From Gautieria morchelliformis (taxonomy: Eukaryota; Basidiomycota; Agaricomycetes; Gomphales; Gomphaceae), in contig WHVA01000163.1 of assembly GCA_015179125.1 (NCBI GenBank), forward strand, positions 1-64,000: a DNA stretch of 64,000 nucleotides, written 5' to 3'. Below the pieces are notes generated by a model, which did not search any database, was not told the DNA's origin, and saw only the letters and a list, made by a program, of their open reading frames with translations. The first letter of the stretch is position 1; each line of letters begins with the position of its first letter. Made by a program: the position numbers and the translations under genes. Below, piece by piece: positions 1-13,201 of the stretch.

Positions 1-733
1 CATCACGTGAGCGCAAAATCCGGCAGGTTGGAAATTTTTATTTTTATTTAGTGCAGACCCAGCAGTGGTGGGGATTAGAGGGCAAGCCAGTTAACTTATT
101 CACTCTTTTCCTGCCTCTTTCAGCTCCTGTAGTATAGAATTTGGAAGAATCCAATGACCATGGTATCGCTGGTTCGCCCAGACAGCTTGGGAACCATTTA
201 ATCATTTTCTGTACACATCAATGAATCTTGCAGAACAGTTTGCATACCTTTTCAACATATTAGTACAATTAAGTCTTCATCCGGCACCTCCTCAATGGTG
301 GTCTTTGTTGACTTCGGCAGTTTTGGCAGGTTCTGGATTCTTTTTTTCACCGCGGCCGACCTGCGAGTCATTATAGGATTTTGAGACTGGCAGCGAGCAG
401 GAATAGCGTTGTGTGGCTCAGGAAAAATTTTTCAGCGGGATTAGCCGAGGTCACGTGTCATCACGTGACGCGCAAAATTGCGTCCTCTCAGAAAATGTAA
501 AGTGCTGCAAAACACTCAAAACCAATATAGAAATTTTAATTTAATTTTTCTATCACCTGCACATTGTCAAGCTTACTCTACTGTCAGTTTGCAGAATTTC
601 AACAAATTCTCTGCAACAAGTGATAGCGCAATGGAATGGGAAAAGATTCTAGCAAAAAGATTTATATTATATGATCAGGCTTGCGTCGTGTAAGCCATTG
701 TCGACGGTGCCCAAATGCTTATGTAATGGGGTG
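1..733. other. No gene seen; short cacgtg-containing repeat
   Basis: No supported coding region. A 20-base motif, catcacgtgacgcgcaaaat, lies at 459-478 and a near copy with one base missing lies at 1-19; both are followed by A/T-rich sequence. The stretch ends where Gypsy gag homology begins on the minus strand, so part of it may be flank or degraded retroelement. The cacgtg core recurs elsewhere in the window between genes, but no role can be assigned. Confidence 0.4.
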
Positions 734-1908
734 TCAGTTTTGAGTGTCCTCTACCTTAGTTCCGTGGCCTTTTCCATGCATGCGGTCAACATCCATCGGG
801 GTAGGGCCACCCTTTGAGGGAGGGGGGCTAGGGTTCCTAACAGGAGCAGGCGGAGCAAGCGTCGGAAATATTTTCCGTGTGGGAATGAATGCACCTCCGG
901 GTTTTGGCACAGGTGGAGTAGGACGAGCGGAACTGCGTGTCATGTTCCGGTTTGTCTCCACGAAGGCCTCATTTGCTTCCCTGTTCCGGGACACCCTCTG
1001 CGCAGCTTGGTACCACCCTTCCGGGTCATCGAAATCCGGAGCTCCATCCCCAAGCAGCGCGACTTGGTTCTGGAGTGTCGGATCAAGCCCTCGTCGGAAT
1101 TTGATGACAATCATCTTGTCGTCGTCATACTCCGCAAGGTCGATGAGCTCCTGGAAGTGGTCGATGTAGTCATCGACTGGATCCTTGGCCTGGTACCAGC
1201 TGGTCCCTTCGAGCTTCGTAAGGGCTGTGAGCTGCTCATTTTTCGGGCAGAACTGGTCGGAAAATGTTTTCTCGAAGGCGTCCCAGTCCCGGAAGTAGTT
1301 CCCCTTGCCCTTCGCTTCATGTCGGATCACCTTGTTTGCAAAACGGGCTGCGCGGTCCGACTTGAAAAAGGACAATGCCCAGTGAATCCGAGCCTGGTCG
1401 TTCGGAAAGAGGTCTCCGACAATTGCGAAGTAGATGCTGCATGTGTTGAAGAATGCGCGTCCCTTCTCCCGATCTCCGTCAAAGTCCGCCGGAGTTGCGG
1501 GTTTGACCTTTGCTAACTTCGCGGAGACCCTCTCTCCCGCTACTTCCGCTTTTCCGAAATCCGGATCATCCAGCATTTCATTTCCACCACTTTGTGTGGA
1601 ATATCTAACTTAGCCAAAATCGCTTGTAAGGCTGTTTCAATCGCGTCGGTCTTCATCCGGTTCCGCGTCAATTCCTCCTCCATATTCCGAAGACAATCGT
1701 CCGGATCCATGTCGGAAGGAGAAATATGGGATGGGATTTCCGGGGTTGGGAGCTCGACGTAAGAAGAGGGGCTGTCGTACGCTGTGTGTGCGGAAGAGGT
1801 TGCGATCTCCGAGTCGCTGTCTCCGATTCCGAACGCACCTATGGCGAATGCAGCGCGCAGTACAACCACCAGTCCTCTAGGGAAGAGACTTTTCTGCTGT
1901 AAGGGCAA
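734..1908 (-). pseudogene. Ty3/Gypsy-type Gag fragment, frameshifted and 3'-truncated
   Basis: This is the capsid-like Gag of an LTR retrotransposon, which would package element RNA in cytoplasmic particles. The N-terminal part (1908 to about 1580) is acidic and Ser/Pro-rich and has a short helical stretch. The conserved retrotrans-gag core (about 1480-1000) contains FFNTCSIYFAIVGDLFPND, W-aromatic spacing and a YIDHFQELIDLAEYDD segment. The two parts are in different frames; they join if one G is restored near 1580. The C-terminal tail is Pro-rich and ends MDVDRMHGKGHG with no CCHC zinc knuckle, protease or polymerase, so the element is truncated at about 734. A probable 5' LTR lies just upstream on the same strand. 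Family assignment is confident; activity is excluded for this copy. Confidence 0.8.
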
Positions 1909-1938
1909 CCCTGGCTGGTTGTGGAGATCACACTACCA

Positions 1939-2375
1939 CACAACTGACAAGGGGAAATCCAAAGTATGTATAAATGAACAGAGCATACAAGAGAGGGGAT
2001 TCTCACCTGACAAGGGGAAATCCAAAGAGAAAAGTCTAAGGACCCAATGTCAGCGAGCCCGTATTATACTACGCTGCCCAGCCAGGGACAACACTTGGCA
2101 CCCGCCATCAACCCTGCACCTCCCTGACCCTTGATCGACCCTTGATGCCACCTATTACGCGAGTTGCTTGATTTCCGACACTGTTCCGAGAGTGGAACTC
2201 GGAAATTGGAGTGGACTGGCAAGGCGAACAGAACTGGTGGAAGTTCTCCCAGAAGCGGAATCATTTCCGAAAGCGGAGGCAGAGATGGAATCGGAACCGG
2301 AACCGGAGTCGGAAATGGAGTCGGAACTGGGTGTGGTGTCGGAACTGGAAATGGAAAACAGGGTGTCCCCTGACA
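1939..2375 (-). repeat. Probable Gypsy 5' LTR
   Basis: Read on the minus strand this segment begins tgtcaggggacaccctg, a start typical of basidiomycete Gypsy LTRs, and lies directly upstream of the gag fragment. It contains an irregular run of tccgac/ttccgg units (about 2180-2360). The 20-base word tgacaaggggaaatccaaag occurs twice (about 1946-1965 and 2009-2028). Downstream, tggtag at 1933-1938 could start a primer binding site. The inner border is uncertain and no partner 3' LTR is in the window. Confidence 0.5.
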
Positions 2376-2712
2376 TATCCTTTGTCCTTGCATGCGTCAT
2401 CGGGTTGCGTAAGTGTGCCGAAGTGCCGCTATATCCAACAAAGAACACATGTACTAAACACAGGTACTAATCACATCCATTTATTACAGTCAGACGTGCG
2501 ATCACAATAAATTGTATTGCCTGTGGAGGTGAGTTTTAACAAGTACGGCAAGGAACGGCGATGGGTTTAAGTTGTGGACGCATTGAGGGTGTCAGCAGAC
2601 CGTGGATCACTGTTTGGCTGCAGGAGTCTCAGCCGAGTCTCTGGTAGACAGTCTCGTGCAGCGGACCCGATTCTCTGGAAAAAGGAGCTAATCCTGTAAT
2701 AATTTGAAGAGT
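2376..2712. other. No gene seen between LTR and tandem repeats
   Basis: No coding signal or recognisable element. It becomes A/T-rich towards the tandem repeat array that follows. Confidence 0.4.
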
Positions 2713-3110
2713 CTTTCCTTTTTTATTTACAATTTATGTAAAACACCAAGAAATCAAAACAGATGAATATTTATAATAAATAGATTGTGACAAAATAACT
2801 CATATTCATCTGCCTTTATTAGTGAAGAATTTTTTTACAATTTAAAACACCAAGATGCACCAAGAACACCTGAATAAAAACAGATGAATATTTACAAGAA
2901 ATAAAGTGTGACCAAATAAATCATATTCACTGCATAAGATGCAAGAATTATTCATCTGCCTTTGTTCAGATTTCCTTCCTTTTTGTTTACAATTTAAAAC
3001 ACCAAGAAAACTTGAGGAAAAACAGATGAATATTTATAATAAATAGATTGTGACAAAATAAATCATATTTACTGCATAAGATGCATCTGCCTTTATTCAG
3101 ACTTCCTTGA
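2713..3110. repeat. AT-rich imperfect tandem repeat, three units of about 120-155 bp
   Basis: Three degenerate units (about 2713-2830, 2831-2985, 2986-3110). Each carries acaatttaaaacaccaag, then aaacagatgaatatttata, then tgtgacaaaataa/tcata and ends near catctgcctttattcag. Units differ by small indels. No coding capacity. It could be a minisatellite or part of a non-autonomous element; I found no terminal inverted repeats. Confidence 0.75.
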
Positions 3111-3118
3111 TGGTCTTA

Positions 3119-3390
3119 AATTGTGGGGTTGGGGATGAGAGCTGCGGGAAAATGGCATGAGAGCTGGCTGCACGGAAGCTGTGGGATAGCTGCAAGAGCT
3201 GCATGAGAGCTGCATGAGAGCTGAGAGCAGTGGGAGAGTTCCAGGAGAACGGAAGCTGCAGGGGAGCTGCATAATCTGAGAGCAGCAGGAGAGATCCAGG
3301 AGAGCCGCACGGAAGCTGTGGGGGAGCTGCACAGAAGCTGTGGGAGAGCTGCAAGAGCTGGATGAGAGCTGGGAGCAGCGGGAGAGTTCC
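3119..3390. repeat. Purine-rich agctgc/gagagctg minisatellite
   Basis: Short units such as gagagctgcatgagagctg and gggagagctgcaagagctg are repeated with variation up to the edge of the LTR at 3391. The long open frames on the minus strand here are products of this low-complexity repeat and are not genes. Confidence 0.8.
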
Positions 3391-3758
3391 TGTAAAGAAT
3401 AAGAGTATCTAAGGAACTTTTGTTGAATAGGATTATGATTCAGACTTGAAGTAAAGTTAAATTGAGTGTGGGAGTGTTGTGAGAGAAGATAGTCTGCGCG
3501 ATGTGTACATGCAGTGAGGTGGGGCTTTACACAGATCGTGCGTCTCGAAGGGCTACCTTATGTGGGTGATAAGTGAGTGTGATTGACTGGTTCTCTAGAG
3601 TACACACGATGGCTATTTAACTATTGTGTGTAGTGAGCTTAGGACGGAAGAAGGGTGACTGGCCCAAGTGGGTATGTGTGTGAGGTATGAGCTAGGGGGG
3701 TTTGTGGTGCTGGTTACTGCGGTCTGTACATACCCTATCTACCGAATGGGAAAAGACA
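3391..3758 (+). repeat. Solo-LTR-like sequence, copy 1 (368 bp)
   Basis: It begins tgtaaagaataagagtatc and ends gaatgggaaaagaca, i.e. TG...CA borders. The whole segment matches the reverse complement of 36904-37270 over its length. Shared blocks include gtgtactctagag with tatttaactattgtgtgtag, and ctgcggtctg with ctatctaccgaatggga. No target duplication is visible (gttcc before, agatt after) and no polyprotein adjoins it. It abuts the truncated 5' end of the allantoicase relic, so its insertion may have cut that gene. Confidence 0.75.
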
Positions 3759-5061
3759 AGATTCCGCGCGTACGGACCAGTGGCGACTGTTTTCCCAACA
3801 GATTCTTCAATGCTAATGGATCTAGCACATGTGTTTTCCGGAGGCCGGGCTGTATACACATCAGACCAACACTTTGGTGTCGGGTCCAACCTCCTATTTC
3901 CGGGAAGAGGCAAAGACATGGGGGATCGAAGCGAAGTAGGGAAAGGGGGCATAATGATTATGTGATTATACGCCTGTGAGTTTGTCGTTTCGGATGGAAA
4001 TAACGGCACTTATAATACGTCACCGTCTTAGGGGACAACACTCAGGTCAATTGGACCATGTCGAAATCAATACCAATCATTTTAAAGGCAATTATCCTGA
4101 AAGCTGCGAATTGCGTGCGTGTTACAGTCAAGAGGCCAGCCCTGTATGCTAAACATAGAACTTGCTAAAAGTGGGAACGTGCTCAACAGATTAATCCTGT
4201 CAACGACGAAATCGAGTGGACAGCGATATTGCCACGCCACAAACTTGGCCCACATCGGAGGCATTTCTTTCAACTAGAGAACGTTGTCGACAAGTATTTT
4301 ACCCATGTGCGAGTCACAATTACCCCGACGGGGGTATCAAGCGTGTGAGAGTGATGGGGGCGTGAACCTGTGCAGGTCACCACCGACGACGGTGGTGTCA
4401 ATCAAACCATACGAGAGACCTTCCAACAAGGACGCACCCCGTCGGGGAATACAACGTTTATATCATCGAATACTGCCCCCGGCGTGCAGCCGAGTATACT
4501 AGCGCCCCACGAATTGGCGAAGACGTAGGCAAGATCACCGATTACAGCTCTCCCACTGACGGCTGAAGCTAAGTCCTAATGGCCTGGACTGACCCAAATG
4601 CAGCACCTAAAGGTGTTGTTATCACATCGGCAAACCAAAACACAGCCCACAAATATCACAATCTATCACAAATCGAGAGGTCCTACCCACCGACAAAGCA
4701 TGCTCGTACAGGGTTCTCCGTGTATCGATCAACACCAGCGGGGGCCAAGCCCGGGGACGAGTGAGAAGTCAAAATCCTAGAAAGACATCCATGCACCAAT
4801 CAAGCTTTCATCCCAATCGGTTATTCCGGCATGCGAGAGGATGAGCTCCCTAGCGCCGGGCGAGCATATCTAGCTGTGGTGGCCTTGAACGGACAGGATG
4901 ACAGGCCAGATCTGCAGACACTTCGAGCCTTTGTAGCAATTGCATCTCAAGGAATTGTTTACAATACAGGGGTGTGGCGCAAGTACAGCACATCTCGTGA
5001 TTGCTTGCACAAAGTCGAACTCACGACGGTTGTCTAAGACCACCCCATGATTGCACTGGAG
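3759..5061 (+). pseudogene. Allantoicase / ureidoglycolate lyase fusion gene, decayed
   Basis: Allantoicase hydrolyses allantoate to ureidoglycolate and urea; ureidoglycolate lyase then splits ureidoglycolate to glyoxylate and urea. Both halves are visible in order. Allantoicase shows DLAHVFSGGR, SDQHFGVGSNL and [41 protein letters not shown], then WTAILPRHKLGPHRRHF and RVRVMG. The lyase shows DPNAAPKGVVITSAN, RTGFSVYRSTPAG, FIPIG, YLAVVALNGQDDRPDLQTL, then NTGVW with HHPMIALE. Introns at about 3977-4031 and 4141-4186 have GT..AG ends; one at 4979-5038 is GC..AG with a textbook gcaagt donor. Damage: 5' truncation at the LTR, an 8-base loss near 3926 that removes GWE, a one-base loss near 4322 and a TGA at 4762-4764 where Trp is expected. 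The last residues run into the antisense P450 gene. Confidence 0.8.
4979..5038 (+). other. GC-AG intron in the ureidoglycolate lyase half
   Basis: The coding text runs ...NTGVW-C then gcaagtacag ... tgtctaag then AC-CAC-CCC, restoring the conserved GVWHHPMI motif. The donor is GC followed by AAGT, the known consensus of rare GC-AG introns. This 60-base intron supports the gene model even though other breaks inactivate the gene. Confidence 0.7.
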
Positions 5062-5099
5062 GTATGATATGCGGTTATCAGAACCATACTATCATGCAC

Positions 5100-7521
5100 C
5101 TAGTCATAATTGTCCTCGTACATCCGGAGGACCTCAAGCGCTTCCTTTTCCTCTCCCACACACACCTCTCTTACACGATGAGATCTGGGGACAATATTGC
5201 ATGGAAATGGATGTGGACGACAGTTAAATCCGCTGGTATACCCTGTTTCCATTGAGGCGTCAGGCTTCAGGTCCATTCCTGTCGACGCATCTGTCGCTGG
5301 GAGAAACATGAAGCCCCAAATGAGCCGTGCCGCGGTAATATACAGCGCTGACAGAGGCATCAGTCATTGGGTAAATTCTACGATGAGCTCAAACTAAGCT
5401 GTACGTACAACGTTCTGAAAAGTATGCACCGGGACAGATGCTGTCTGACAGTCGTGAGTTGACCGGTCACCAACTGGCTAACACACGCACCGTCGACCCC
5501 ATCCAAAAGAGCTAATCCACAATAGTATTGTAAGGCTATATGAAGAAATACTTGCAACATACCTGTGACCTTTCCCCCCCGTCCCGGGATACACTCGACC
5601 CTTCAGGAATCGTTCGGGCTGCGCATAGGACTCCCATAAGTAAATATCTTTATCTTTCCACCAGAAGGACTCGCATCATAGGCATCGGGGTTTTCATAGG
5701 TCCTGGGATTCATGTGGATGGACCATATATTCCCTAGGCTATAAGGTCTTGTAGCTCAATATCCCCATCATTGGAAGCGAACGTTACCGACTTACATCGT
5801 GGATCCTTTGGGAATAAAGTACACCTTTCCCTTGTAAGCGAACATATCATCCTCCGTGCTCGCGTGAGGCGTGCCACCGAGTATCGCGACAGGCCGCCAA
5901 CGAAGCTATTTCCTGAGAGTTAAAACATATACTAAGAACGCATAAGGCACACACCGTTTCCTTGATGATCGCCTTGAATTTGAAGAGAAACGGTCAGTTC
6001 TGCTTAATTTATTTTGACCCAATAGACACCAGCCTGTAGGTATGGTAATTTGGGCTCATCATCCCAGCTCGGAGATCTGGTCTGGCCAACGATCCGATCC
6101 ATCTCTTCATGTGCTTTCTGCTGTACATCAGGGTGAAGCACCAATGCAAGTATTAAAGACTGCAGGGTTGCAGAGGTTGTGTCTACCCCGGCAGCAAAGA
6201 GGCTACCAGGCTGCTGGTTAAACTCCTGGTCATCCAAGTCTGCATACTTGTCTCGCTGTTCAAGCAATTGTTTTACGTAACTAGTCCCGCAAGTGAATTC
6301 GGGCGATTTGCGAGGCAATGCAGAGGAAATACCTAGGGGGGGCGACGCCTGCCGCCAGTTTAGCCCGAACCTCGTCAACGAGAGACGCAAAATTTTCGCG
6401 TCCCGATTGGCGATAATGAAGAGCAAGACGTTTTATCCGATTGATGGAAGCCGGCAAGAAACGAAGAGCAGGGATCGTCTCGTGCCCTAATTAGGATGAT
6501 GATGATAGTCAAATGATCGATAGCACGGGAAACGACAAACTCCTACATTGTGCACCTGGTACATTGATCTGAGTCAAAAACTCGTTGTTCGTCGTGAGCT
6601 TCCGATATGCTGCATCCGTGCGAGTGTCAATAATCCGTCGACCATAAGCAATCGAGACCACAGAGCTTGCAGCATATCTTAGGATGTGTCAATTCGGCTT
6701 TACGAGCAGGTTGTGACTGAAGACATGAATTATTACCTAAAAATACTATGATACCAATCATCAGGCTTGCGGATGAGATCTGCCGCAAGAACTTTCCCCT
6801 CCATGTCAAATATGGGAAGATATGCTTATAGAGTGAGTGATGGACAGTGAACGTCCTGAGAAAGAAAAAAAAACACGGATGCGTGCTCACTATCCACACT
6901 TTTAGGCATAGTGGCGAGATGCAGTGCCTTTCGATATGAACGCCACCGTTCTCCGTAGGATGCAAAAAGGATTGTACGATCTGAATGTAACATAGAGCTC
7001 AGAAAATATATTTCTCAGTTCAACCATTGAAACGAAGAAACGCACTTTCCGTCAAGAGATCTCCAGCTACGACGAATCTAAATGAGAACTCGTAGGTGAA
7101 AACCATTGCTCGGCGATAGAGAAATGCCACCTTGGTCTTGAGCTATACTTAGCTGACCGCTTTTCCAAGAGTTCAACAGCAATCTAGCGTAAGTATTGAT
7201 CAGTAAGCGTCCAAACCACCAAACGATGGATTCAGTAAATTGTACTTCTGGATCGCCCACAAGTATCGTTGGTGAGGATCCATTCCAGACGGTCAGGATG
7301 GGACCGTACTGTTCGTTCCACTTCCTGAAAACTATCCAACTCTTCTCTTTCGGAATATCGAGTTTGTGGCCGATGAATGGCAAAGGTCGCCTATTCCCAG
7401 GGGTTGGGGGCAAATTCCTAGGTCGCATGACTTCGTGTAACACGATAAACGTGACCAGAGTTACAGCAAGAGTACAAATGCATTGAATAGCCCATTTGAC
7501 GACAAACGTGTACAAGAACAT
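5100..7521 (-). CDS. Cytochrome P450 no. 1 (multi-intron, complete)
   Basis: A microsomal haem-thiolate monooxygenase of the fungal type; the substrate is unknown. The N-terminus has a membrane anchor (ICTLAVTLVTFIVL) followed by LPPTPGNRRPLPFIGH. Applying GT..AG splicing gives one open protein: LLEKRSAKYSSRPR, FASYGERWRSYRK (helix C), the I-helix AAGVDTTSATLQSL, the ExxR motif KETLRWRPVAILGG, PERF (QPERFL) and the haem loop FGWGRRICPG, which itself spans an intron. The C-terminus runs LYITAARLIWGF to FPCNIVPRS and stops at 5100. There are at least ten introns, some exons being under 30 bases. Any single frame shows stops, but these fall in introns. The start at 7521 precedes the anchor. It is divergent from the GH47 gene across about 410 bp and convergent with the allantoicase relic. 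Confidence 0.88.
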
Positions 7522-7933
7522 GACTGCTCAGAAGTACCAGGGCGTCAAAATGATATTTAACAAGTTAAAAGACTGGCCAGTGAGAATTGGGAGTCGTACG
7601 ATATGCATGATGTCCCAGAAGCGATTGAAATCGGACGCCCCGGGTAAACGTTAGGGCTACTTGCAGCTCTGTAGTTCAGTAACGTGTACGCAGCATGGTT
7701 GTCTATTTGCTTATATGTACATCAAGATTGTCTAAGCTAAGCAATCCGCGTCGGCATCGACACCAGTCGCTTTCCTCATCTCCAAATCGCTTTACTAATT
7801 ACCATACCACAGGGTGTTTTAGGTGGTGTGTTAGTCTGTATTTGAACTATTCCGTGCTGAACTGAAATGCTTAGCAAGCCAGCTCCACTGAGCTCAGGGC
7901 AAGTTCTCTGACTTCATGCACACATGAAAGGAT
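7522..7933. promoter_or_regulatory. Shared upstream region of P450 no. 1 and GH47 gene
   Basis: A 412-base region between two divergent start codons with no coding signal. It should hold both promoters, but I can point to no specific element. Confidence 0.4.
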
Positions 7934-10166
<2,233 letters not shown>

Positions 10167-11235
10167 GCTGGTCGGTCTTTATACCCATAGAGTACAATGC
10201 AGACCAGCACACCGGGATACCCGCGAAAGCCATTGTATATAGCTCTAGATGTATCCACCGGCCCCCAATGAGTTGACTCAAGTACGTCCTATGTTCGTTC
10301 TGACCCCGCAGACGTGAATTGCACACTAGCGACTACTTATTACTTGTAGCATTTTCGAACTGTTCATCTGTACGGACGGGATCACAACACCCCACAAAGT
10401 GTTCGAAGTTCGCGAGCATGCCCGGCCCCAGACTCTACTAGTAGCTAGGGTGTGATCAGCCTGTTAGGACAGCAAAAATTTGTTGATAAAAGGTTAGTTG
10501 GCAGTAAAAAATTAGCTTTCCCTTGTCTGGCAGACAAGTGCTCTTCTATGTCTTCGATGGGGTTTAAGTACCGTTTGGATGGAGCATTAGTCAACCTCGA
10601 GATACCGTGTGTCGGACTCTCAGAGCTATGCTGGAGATATAATGCATTTCAAATATTATTTTACGGCATGTTACCTGTTATATCCTGCCTGTGTACTTGT
10701 GTTTCATTATCTGACTACACAGAATCAACAACCATACATTTAACTGGGATAGAATGAAGTCATTCGAAGGCGACACTGGGCCTTGCTAACTGCGATATGC
10801 CCACTGACGTTCGACTAGCGTCCATGGTCCGACGAATCCTCAACTTCACCCACACCCACCCGCGGAGGAGATCAGTACCGACCTTCTTGTGGAAGCCAAG
10901 GTAGGGTCCTTCAAATGAGCTTTGGGCGACTGGCGCTGATGAACGTATGAACGCCCACACCTAGGGAGATCGTGTTGTTACTATCATCCTACCCTGACTT
11001 TCATGAAACCCCGAGAGCCAAGTGGTGTCGTGACTTTCGTGTTTAAGTCAGTTACGTACCCAATCTCGATAAATGCATCCCTCCGCTTTGGGGCCCATGC
11101 TGAGCCACGCGATTAGTGGTGCTTGGAAGCCATGCCCGTTAAAGGCGAGTGCGATATTGAGAAAGGGCTGCTCATGTTCGTCTGCGCTGGAGACGTTCTT
11201 GATGGTGCGATGTGGTTGCTCAGGATCAGACCACA
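10167..11235. other. No gene seen between GH47 and EMC4
   Basis: Open frames here are short, lack recognisable motifs and conflict between strands. The right part may be 3' untranslated sequence of the EMC4 gene. Confidence 0.4.
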
Positions 11236-11963
11236 TCACTAGTCAAAACTTAAATAAATGTAAATATGGACGCATTCCACCGCAGATAACTTAATACAAA
11301 AGGATCTCGGGGGGCTGATAGGACATTGAGGTGGATTGACAACTTGAATATAATTACGCTTACCTCTCCTCTCCTCTCAAATGCCAGCCAATCAGCAGTG
11401 CCTGTAGGGAGAAGCCCCATGCTCCTGCATTTCCACAATCCTACAGCAAGAGTGAGGGCATTGCAAACAATATAAGCTAGTTTTTGCGGGAGCAACGACA
11501 GAAGACCACGGGAGTTGGCATCGTCAGCAGCAAACGGAGCAAAAGCTATCATGTATCAAGAGAGATATGACAGTCTTAGTACTGCAAGGAAAACATGATG
11601 AGTAGTCAACAGACCAGAGTTAATGCCAGCAAGAGCTTTGAATGGGCTGAAGAGAAGCATAGCAACGATCCCCATGCTAAATATCTGAACACCACCGCCA
11701 GACATGTACAGCATGAAGCCCTGCATGGGGAGAGACTTTGCGGGTGAGATTGCCAGATCCCAAGCACGTTTTTGCTTTAGATTGGCATAAGATGCGGCGA
11801 CCTGCTTCGGGGACCGAGTCGATACCTGGGATTGCAATGCATGAACCCCGGTGGATGATGAATAGACTTCCATCTGTAACACTTAGGAGGTTCGTTCTAG
11901 GTAAATAGAATATTATCACCTGTTATCCTTGATTGAACTGAAGTCCAATGTTGAAGTAGCCAT
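11236..11963 (-). CDS. EMC4: ER membrane protein complex subunit 4, with one apparent frame break
   Basis: EMC4 is a core membrane subunit of the EMC insertase, which places tail-anchored and multi-pass proteins in the ER. Exon 1 (ATG at 11963) encodes MATSTLDFSSIKDN and splices to WKSIHHPPG. The conserved core follows: KRAWDLAISPAKSLPMQ, FMLYMSGGGVQIFSMGI and SPFKALAGIN. An intron then leads to LLPQKLAYIVCNALTL and MGLLPTGTADWLAF. A last intron (gtaagc donor) brings in an immediate TGA at 11236-11238, giving a normal-length end. The W-PPG part and the core are in different frames and join if one G is added to the GGGG near 11847; this may be a consensus error. It is divergent from RRP46 with only 79 bases between starts. 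Confidence 0.82.
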
Positions 11964-12042
11964 CGCGCTCTACCGACGTGTTCCAACGTGATACAACTGT
12001 GATTGCGGCGCTTAAAAATTGCGGACCTTGTCCTGGACTTCA
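11964..12042. promoter_or_regulatory. Compact divergent promoter between EMC4 and RRP46
   Basis: Only 79 bases separate the two start codons. Two housekeeping genes in this arrangement suggest a shared bidirectional promoter, with at least one transcript starting very close to its ATG. No TATA-like element is evident. Confidence 0.5.
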
Positions 12043-12963
12043 ATGACGTTGCGTATAGATGGCCGCTCAACCTCTTCGTTACGCCCCATAGATATTGTCT
12101 TCGAATCTCTAGATCGCGTGGATGGGTCAGCGTCGTTTGCTTTCGGACCGACTAAAGCTCTTGCATCTGTTTCTGGGCCGATCCAGGTTCGCTTGCCCGC
12201 TGAACAACCATCGAAAGCTACATTTGAGGTTTTAGCACGACCTCTGTCTGGTATCTCAGGTAAGTTTGATGTTGATTACTTCTACTTTTGAAACCATTGA
12301 CATGTACTTTTAGATACCGATGCGAAGTCATTTTCGACAGTGCTCCGTACATTGCTTGTTCCATGCCTTGTCCTTACCCAAAACCCTAGGACACTCATCC
12401 AGCTTGTCGTACAATCTTTGACTTCAACCACACCCAATCAGGATCCTTCTCTGGCAGCTGCTTTCATCAATGCATCCAGTTTAGCCCTCCTTCAAGCCTC
12501 CGCCTTTCCGATGCTCGGTGTCGTGTGTGCAGCTGCCGTTGGACATATCAAAAGGCATCATTCAGAACCAGAACTCAACTCCGAGCGATTCTTGCTCGAC
12601 CCAAACGCGCAAGAAATACGTGAATGTGATGCTGTCGGCTGCGTAGCCGTTATGTTCAGATCACGCAATACCTCCAGTTTACGGGAAGGTGATGAAGAAA
12701 TGGACGAGGACGCAGAACAAGTTCCAGGCGAAATAGTCTGGTCTTCCTTACATGGGATCTCCTTGCAGTCCGATTACGATGCCCTCTTGCGACTCGCGAA
12801 GACCGGCGCAAGGTTAGTATACAGTGCCATACGAGACCGCCTTTGGGAGGAAGTGGAATCTACCAGCATAGTTGACGAACAACTTGCGAAGAAAATGCCG
12901 AAGCATAAAGGTGGTAGAGTTACCCTCAATGTCGGGCCCGAGAAAGCAATGGACACGACTTAG
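12043..12963 (+). CDS. RRP46: Exosome complex component RRP46 (RNase PH fold)
   Basis: RRP46 is one of six RNase PH-like subunits forming the ring of the RNA exosome, which processes and degrades RNA in nucleus and cytoplasm. The start is the ATG at 12043, giving MTLRIDG then RPIDIVFESLDRVDGSASF and FGPTKALASVSGP. One intron (12259-12313, gtaagt..tttag) leads to DTDAKSFSTVLRTLLVPCL, PRTLIQLVVQSL, AAFINASSLALLQASAF and PMLGVVCAAAVG, matching the domain order of the family. A long acidic, probably disordered insertion (GDEEMDEDAEQVPGE) precedes the C-terminal helix, and the tail is Lys-rich. Such subunits are usually catalytically inactive in fungi. Confidence 0.88.
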
Positions 12964-13201
12964 AAGTTATGTTGATCTTGGTCCTGCCTTGCTGTCAGAC
13001 ATCTACGACATGGTGCTACTGAACCAGCTCAGTCCGCTGACGCACCAACAACGAACAACGCATTCCCAATGCGGTGAAGGTGATTTTATATTGGTACCAA
13101 CTTGTAGTAGCATGTCGTTCAAAAAAGGTGTCAATGATGATGAAGTACCATGGGTTGCATGCATTGAACATCCAAGCTGATGGTATCCATCCTTCAGCAT
13201 T

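Noticed and set aside
744..1516. Long plus-strand open frames opposite gag
   Set aside because: Antisense shadows of the Gypsy gag; the minus frame carries the recognisable retrotransposon Gag core.
3093..3354. Three overlapping minus-strand open frames rich in Leu, Ser and Ala
   Set aside because: They are translations of the agctgc-type minisatellite in all three frames, with no domain or splice support.
5100..7521. Calling P450 no. 1 a pseudogene because no single frame is open
   Set aside because: GT..AG splicing joins all expected motifs, including FGWGRRICPG and KETLR, with no frame repair; the stops fall in introns.
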